Source: JANXVV01 sp038230975 (GTDB lineage Bacteria; Planctomycetota; Phycisphaerae; Tepidisphaerales; Tepidisphaeraceae). From it: a stretch of DNA of 9,011 nucleotides. Below are positions 5,117-9,011 of this stretch, one piece after another (within the stretch, counting starts at the first letter, position 1; each line of letters begins with the position of its first letter). The notes under the pieces were generated by a model. It saw only the letters and a list, made by a program, of their open reading frames with translations, ran no database searches and was not told the origin of the DNA. The DNA lies in NCBI GenBank assembly GCA_038230975.1, contig JBBRMF010000215.1, positions 1 through 9,011 on the forward strand. Reading direction: 5' to 3'. The position numbers and the translations under genes are program-made.

Positions 5117-6019
5117 TCATCCCCACACCTGCACTTCGCTTTCCAAATGAATCCCATCTTTCTCAAACACTTTTTCCCGAATGATCTTCACAAGCTTTAG
5201 AACATCATCGGCGGTGGCGCCGGCATGAGCGATGATAAAATTGGCGTGCTTATCGCTTACTTCGGCGTTGCCGACTTTCATGCCTTTGAGGCCGGCTTGA
5301 TCGATTAATGCGCCGGCACTGAGGCCGCGAGGGTTCTTAAAGATACATCCGGCATTTTTAGTGTTGAGCGGTTGGCTGTTTCGCTTGTACATCCAGATTT
5401 CCTTCACCTTCCGCATGATTCGTTCTGGATCTTCCTCGTCCAACTCGAATCGAGCATGGGTGATGAATTTGGCGGAAATATTGGTCGATCGATAGTCGAA
5501 AACCAGATCGTCTTTCGTGCGGTCAAAGAGCAGGCCGGAGACATCCATGACGCCGACATGCGTAACGATGGCTCCGATATCGCCGAACTTACCGCCGGCG
5601 TTCATGCGAATGCCACCACCGACAGTACCGGGAATTCCAGCCAGGCATTCCAATCCGCTCATCCCGTTGCGGCAGGCCATCAACACCAGCTTCTGCATGT
5701 CGACCCCTGCGCCGACTTCCAGAATGTTTTTGTCGAATTTGACGTGGCGAAAGAAATCCTGATCCAGCCGAAAGACTGCCGCGTTAACTCCCGCATCACT
5801 CACGAGCAGATTGGCACCCAGTCCCAAAACATGGATGGGGATTTGGTTTTCCGCGCATCGCTGTGCGGCGAGTTGGAGCTCCTCGATATTGCGCGGCCGC
5901 ACGAAGTATTTCGCCGGGCCACCGATTCCATACCAGGTATAGCGCGCCAATGGCACGTCTTCCTGCACGACCTCTTCAAGGCCGGAAAATGGTGAAACTG
6001 TAGCAATACGCATGGTCAT
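5117..6019 (-). CDS. murB: UDP-N-acetylenolpyruvoylglucosamine reductase MurB
   Basis: MurB is an FAD flavoprotein that uses NADPH to reduce the enolpyruvyl group of UDP-GlcNAc, giving UDP-MurNAc in the cytoplasm. From ATG 6019 it has 300 residues, the size of type II MurB. Motifs, numbered from that start, are YTWYGIGGPAKYFVRP (27-42), the FAD-binding VLGLGANLLVSDAG (64-77), GIPGTVGGGIRMNAG (128-142, with the active-site Arg), FDYR (174-177), AGCIFKNP (223-230) and LESEVQVWG at the end (catalytic Glu). The family's proton-donating Ser in GSxFxNP is Cys here. GLGAN replaces the usual GGGSN. A TTG at 6073 would extend the frame by 18 residues into murC, but those residues look unconserved. ATG 6019 or 6013 is preferred, 20-26 bp after the murC stop and with no clear Shine-Dalgarno sequence. 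Probably co-transcribed with murC. Confidence 0.95.
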   Translation of the reverse strand: MTMRIATVSPFSGLEEVVQEDVPLARYTWYGIGGPAKYFVRPRNIEELQLAAQRCAENQIPIHVLGLGANLLVSDAGVNAAVFRLDQDFFRHVKFDKNILEVGAGVDMQKLVLMACRNGMSGLECLAGIPGTVGGGIRMNAGGKFGDIGAIVTHVGVMDVSGLLFDRTKDDLVFDYRSTNISAKFITHARFELDEEDPERIMRKVKEIWMYKRNSQPLNTKNAGCIFKNPRGLSAGALIDQAGLKGMKVGNAEVSDKHANFIIAHAGATADDVLKLVKIIREKVFEKDGIHLESEVQVWG

Positions 6020-6039
6020 GACTTTAGGCGGTTGTTTAC

Positions 6040-7536
6040 TTAGGTTCCTGCGAGTTCCGCGGCGATTTCCCAAACATTTCCGGCCCCCATGGTGACCACG
6101 ACGTCACCATCGTGCAATTTCTGGCGAAGATACGCGGGAATATCGGCGAGCTTGGCAATGTGTTTGGCATCTTGCCCGTGATCGATAATTCTTTCCACGA
6201 GTTCGGCGCTGGTGATCCGTTGTTTCTCGGCTTCGCTGTCGCGCACGAAATAGATATCCGGCACAATGGTTTCCGTGGCAGCGGCGAAACTGGCGGCGAA
6301 GTCATTCAGCAAAAAGCGCGTTCGGCTGTGTTGATGCGGTTGAAAAACGCAGAAGAGACGCTGTGGTTGATATTTCTCGCAGATGGCACGAAGCGTAGCG
6401 CGGATTTCGGTCGGATGATGGCCATAGTCATCGACGATGATCGCCCCGTTGAACCGGCCCACCTCCGTCATACGCCGTTCAACCCCGGTAAAGGCACTCA
6501 TGGCAGCGGCGGCTTTGGCGGGATCTATCCCTGCCGCCGCGCACGCGGCGACGGCCATCGTGGCGTTGAACAGATTGTAAATGCCGGCAATCGACATTTT
6601 CAGGTTCGCCACACGCTGGCCTTTGTGCAAGATCTCGGCGGAATGGCAACCATTTTTAACTCCGGTGACATTGGCAGCCCACGTAAATTCATCCGGAACG
6701 AGTCCACTTTCAATAACCGCGATCAATTCAATCCGCGCGGTGATTCCTTCCAGCGATCGAAGCACGTTGGCATCTTGTCCGTTGGCTAAAATCAATCCAT
6801 CCGCGGGAACCCGCTTTGCAAAGTGGTGGAACGACTCGACGATTTCATCCAAATCTTTGTAGCAGTCCAGATGATCTTCCTCGACATTGGTAATCATCGC
6901 GACGGTCGGGTGAAGCTGATGAAAACTGCGGTCAAATTCGCAGGCTTCCACCACAAAGCTTTTGCCCAACCCCGAGCGACTGCCCCCGTTGAGTTGCGGT
7001 ACCGTGCCGCCAATCACAAAGCTGGGATCGGCCCCGCATTGAACCAGCGCATAACTGATCAGGGCGGTGGTGGTTGATTTACCATGTGTGCCGGCAACGG
7101 CAATACCGAATCGCTCCTGCATGACCTGCCCGAGTAGCTCCGCGTATTTGATCGCGGGCACTCCGTATCGCAGAGCCGCTTTATATTCAGGATTCCAGTC
7201 GGGCACGGCCGCGGTGCGAACCACCAATTCAGTCTGCGCGGAAAGCAACTCTCCCAACTGATCGCGGGAAATGGTCGCGCCCCGTTTGGCGAGTTCAAAG
7301 GTTTGAGGATTGGGCTTGGGTTCCGAACCGGTGACGATGGCCCCGGCATCGAGCAAGATGCTGGCCAGCCCGCTCATACCGCAACCGCCGATGCCGATAA
7401 AATGTACCCGCATTCCAGCAAAACGGCTCGATTGGCGAGCAGTTTCCATAGCTTCCTTGCCGGGAGGTGTCATTAATGGCACGCGCGACTCCATTCGCGA
7501 GGGGTTAGACGACGTTACTTTTACCTGCGGCATCAT
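6040..7536 (-). CDS. murC: UDP-N-acetylmuramate--L-alanine ligase MurC
   Basis: MurC is the ATP-dependent cytoplasmic ligase that adds L-Ala to UDP-MurNAc, starting the peptide stem. The three Mur-ligase domains are visible. The N-terminal UDP-binding domain opens with MRVHFIGIGGCGMSGLA (42-58). The central ATPase has GTHGKSTTT (149-157), EACEFDRSF (197-205) and TNVEEDHLDCY (216-226). The C-terminal domain has VDDYGHHPTEIRATL (368-382) and VFQPHQHSRTR (397-407). GKS instead of GKT and EACEFD instead of EADESD are notable; I recall the latter from planctomycete MurC. At 498 residues it is slightly long because about 41 residues precede the first conserved motif. ATG 7449 has a better ribosome-binding site (AAGGA, five bases before it), so the true protein may be about 469 residues. 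It lies between murG (103-bp gap) and murB (20-bp gap). Confidence 0.95.
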   Translation of the reverse strand: MMPQVKVTSSNPSRMESRVPLMTPPGKEAMETARQSSRFAGMRVHFIGIGGCGMSGLASILLDAGAIVTGSEPKPNPQTFELAKRGATISRDQLGELLSAQTELVVRTAAVPDWNPEYKAALRYGVPAIKYAELLGQVMQERFGIAVAGTHGKSTTTALISYALVQCGADPSFVIGGTVPQLNGGSRSGLGKSFVVEACEFDRSFHQLHPTVAMITNVEEDHLDCYKDLDEIVESFHHFAKRVPADGLILANGQDANVLRSLEGITARIELIAVIESGLVPDEFTWAANVTGVKNGCHSAEILHKGQRVANLKMSIAGIYNLFNATMAVAACAAAGIDPAKAAAAMSAFTGVERRMTEVGRFNGAIIVDDYGHHPTEIRATLRAICEKYQPQRLFCVFQPHQHSRTRFLLNDFAASFAAATETIVPDIYFVRDSEAEKQRITSAELVERIIDHGQDAKHIAKLADIPAYLRQKLHDGDVVVTMGAGNVWEIAAELAGT

Positions 7537-7639
7537 ACTTCTCGTCAGTTAGAGGTCAAACGTGACCACGAAAAATAGCCCCGGACACAGCCGGCGTGTT
7601 CTGAAATTTCATCGTCACAGGAGGCTTATTAACTGTACA

Positions 7640-8767
7640 TCAAGCCGATTGGAGGATGGTGGCAATCGCCTGAGCCACGGTTTGGGCGGCTTTGGGCTTA
7701 CCGAGTGACCGTGCGGCTTGCGACATCGCGTGCCGTTTGTTCGCGTCCAAAATCAGCGACTGCATAATCGGACGCAGCTTCTCAGCATTCCGCTTGGCGT
7801 CGCGCTCATCATCCATCAGAACCGCAGCCCCGGCGTGATGCAGCACCTCGGCATTGAGACGTTGATGTTTGTCCTTGTGGAACGGATAGGGCATCAAGAC
7901 TGAAGGGATGCCACTGGCGATCAGTTCGGCGCAACTGCTTGCCCCGGATCGGCTGACGGCCAGATCGGCGACGGCCCACACATCGCCCATCGCGGCGGTG
8001 AAATCGATCACGCGGGCGGAGATCGACAAATCACGGTAGGCCGTACGCACCGCCTCGGCATGTTCACGACCGGAAAGATGCAGCACCTGCCAACCTTGGG
8101 GCTTGAAGGTCTTGAACAGTTCTAAAATCCCTTCGTTGACCGTCTTTGCCCCTTGAGAAGCACCCGTGACGACGAGCGTCTGCAAGACCGGATCAAGTCC
8201 AAGCCGACTCATGGCCTCGGCGCGCGACGGAAGATGATGTAGATCCGTGCGGATCGGGCAGCCGGTCACGATGATTTTATCACGATGGATCGCGAGGACA
8301 TGCTGATTTGTTTCTTCAAACTGGCAGTAAATCTGCCGCACATAACGCATGAGATATTGGTTGGCTTTACCGGGAATAACGTCCGGGTTAATGAGTGCCG
8401 CCGGAATCTTACGCGCCCCCGCAAGTTTGACCGCCACACCCGCCGCATAACCCCCCAGACCCAGAACCAATGCCGGAGAACGATCCTTGATGATGCGCGT
8501 GACCAGTTCTTTGGTCTCGCGCCAGCTTTTCCAGAACTTCAGCAATCCGGTCACGGAACGGTCGGGTGGAACGATGGGCTGCGCGATGTATTCAAAACCG
8601 GTCGGATCGAGAATGATTCGATCGATCGTGCGAGTGGTACAGAGAAAAACCGGCCGCGCGTTCGGAAGAAACTCCCGCAATGCCTCCGCCACCGCCACAC
8701 CGGGGTATAGATGCCCGCCCGTGCCACCACCGGCGAAGAGAATGGTTGGAGAATCGTTTATCGGCAT
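7640..8767 (-). CDS. murG: Lipid II synthase, GlcNAc transferase MurG
   Basis: MurG is the GT-B glycosyltransferase at the inner face of the cytoplasmic membrane. It adds GlcNAc from UDP-GlcNAc to lipid I, making lipid II. The 375-residue length is in the family range (E. coli 355). Motifs are FAGGGTGGHLYPGVAVAEAL (11-30), the first glycine-rich loop; GLGGYAAG (103-110); TGCPIRTDL (168-176); TGASQGAKTVNE (201-212), the second G-loop; and SRSGASSCAELIASGIPSVL (272-291) followed by PYPFHKDKHQRLNA (293-306), the donor-binding region. The loop that normally reads EQNxxPGxxN is INPDVIPGKAN (126-136). The start at 8767 has only AGAAG directly before it, so the ribosome-binding site is poor. No ftsW lies upstream as it would in the ancestral order; a PIN-like gene does. 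Confidence 0.96.
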   Translation of the reverse strand: MPINDSPTILFAGGGTGGHLYPGVAVAEALREFLPNARPVFLCTTRTIDRIILDPTGFEYIAQPIVPPDRSVTGLLKFWKSWRETKELVTRIIKDRSPALVLGLGGYAAGVAVKLAGARKIPAALINPDVIPGKANQYLMRYVRQIYCQFEETNQHVLAIHRDKIIVTGCPIRTDLHHLPSRAEAMSRLGLDPVLQTLVVTGASQGAKTVNEGILELFKTFKPQGWQVLHLSGREHAEAVRTAYRDLSISARVIDFTAAMGDVWAVADLAVSRSGASSCAELIASGIPSVLMPYPFHKDKHQRLNAEVLHHAGAAVLMDDERDAKRNAEKLRPIMQSLILDANKRHAMSQAARSLGKPKAAQTVAQAIATILQSA

Positions 8768-8842
8768 CTTCTGATTTTCATCGTCAATGTGGCGGTCGAA
8801 AGTGAAGTGAATGAAAGATACATCGTGGTCCGATTGTGCGTG

Positions 8843-9011
8843 TCAGGTGCGGATTCGGATTCGGTGCGCTTCCACCAGAAGCAACCGGCCCTGGTATGCG
8901 TTCGCCTGCGGATTTGCGACCATGTACGCCGTCAACCGGTCGAGAAGCCTGGGAAGAACCTCGGGATGATTGTGAAGTTGGAGCGAGATAATCCCCCGAT
9001 AATTTGCTGGC
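8843..9011 (-). CDS. C-terminal part of a DUF5615/PIN-like protein
   Basis: Only the last 55 codons are inside the window; the start lies beyond the right edge. The visible sequence begins PANYRGIISLQLHNHPEVLP and ends RLLLVEAHRIRIRT. This has the pattern of the C-terminal half of DUF5615 (PIN-like) proteins: a GIIxLQL strand, a helix with Leu repeats, then a LLLVExxRIRIR strand pair before the stop. The family is about 110-120 residues long and often acts as the toxin-like partner of a small DUF433 protein. The catalytic acidic residues of such folds lie in the missing N-terminal part, so activity cannot be judged. It is transcribed towards murG with a 75-bp gap. The identification is from memory of a short stretch. 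Confidence 0.6.
   Translation of the reverse strand, partial: PANYRGIISLQLHNHPEVLPRLLDRLTAYMVANPQANAYQGRLLLVEAHRIRIRT

Noticed and set aside
5372..5995. Long plus-strand frame of 207 codons opposite murB
   Set aside because: It is antisense to a clearly conserved murB and shows no family features; the same holds for the 225-codon frame opposite murC at 6112-6789.
6020..6073. TTG start giving an 18-residue N-terminal extension of MurB overlapping murC
   Set aside because: The extension (MGNRRGTRRN...) is read from the conserved 3' end of murC in another frame, and ATG 6019 gives the usual type II length.
7537..7639. CCGG-CTGTGT-CCGG followed by a T-rich stretch on the minus strand between murG and murC
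   Set aside because: A 4-bp stem is too weak to call a terminator.
1..9011. CRISPR array, tRNA or rRNA genes, or a defence island
   Set aside because: No regularly spaced repeats, cloverleaf or rRNA sequence was seen, and apart from the edge PIN-like fragment no defence-type gene is present.

Overview
The window carries two pieces of a division and cell wall (dcw) gene cluster, placed tail to tail. The organism is most likely a member of the Planctomycetota, perhaps Phycisphaerae. This rests on remembered family traits: an EACEFD motif in MurC, NPD where MurG usually has EQN, a LysM protein in the cluster, a fragmented dcw cluster, and several genes without a clear Shine-Dalgarno sequence. 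No rRNA or other phylogenetic marker is present, so the class-level guess is weak.

Layout. Positions 1-452 are non-coding. They hold a possible insertion-sequence end near 98-116, two sites matching the DnaA-box consensus TTATNCACA at 217-246 (plus one near-match at 337), and a cluster of TGGGA/TCCCA motifs at 347-391 resembling an MraZ operator. The plus-strand genes follow: mraZ (453-923); about 670 bp without a credible gene but unusually rich in stem-loops (916-1470); rsmH/mraW (1593-2543); a membrane-anchored protein with two LysM domains (2609-3595); a perfect 25-bp inverted repeat (3598-3668); and a small FtsL/DivIC-like membrane coiled-coil protein (3690-3980). A 17-bp inverted repeat (3982-4027) marks the convergent junction.

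On the minus strand, in transcription order, are the C-terminal end of a DUF5615/PIN-like protein cut by the window edge (8843-9011), then murG (7640-8767), murC (6040-7536), murB (5117-6019) and ddl (4040-4948). murG-murC-murB-ddl keeps the ancestral dcw order. MurB completes UDP-MurNAc, MurC adds L-Ala, Ddl makes the D-Ala-D-Ala that is later added by MurF (not here), and MurG makes lipid II. The plus-strand genes belong to the opposite end of the ancestral cluster. The usual middle (ftsI, murE, murF, mraY, murD, ftsW) and the ftsQAZ end are absent from the window.

The most interesting non-coding signals are the DnaA-box pair upstream of mraZ and the stem-loop-rich mraZ-rsmH gap. The gap includes two mutually exclusive hairpins, the second followed by a T-run, so it could be an attenuated leader or a small structured RNA. 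No defence system, CRISPR array or secondary-metabolite locus is seen.
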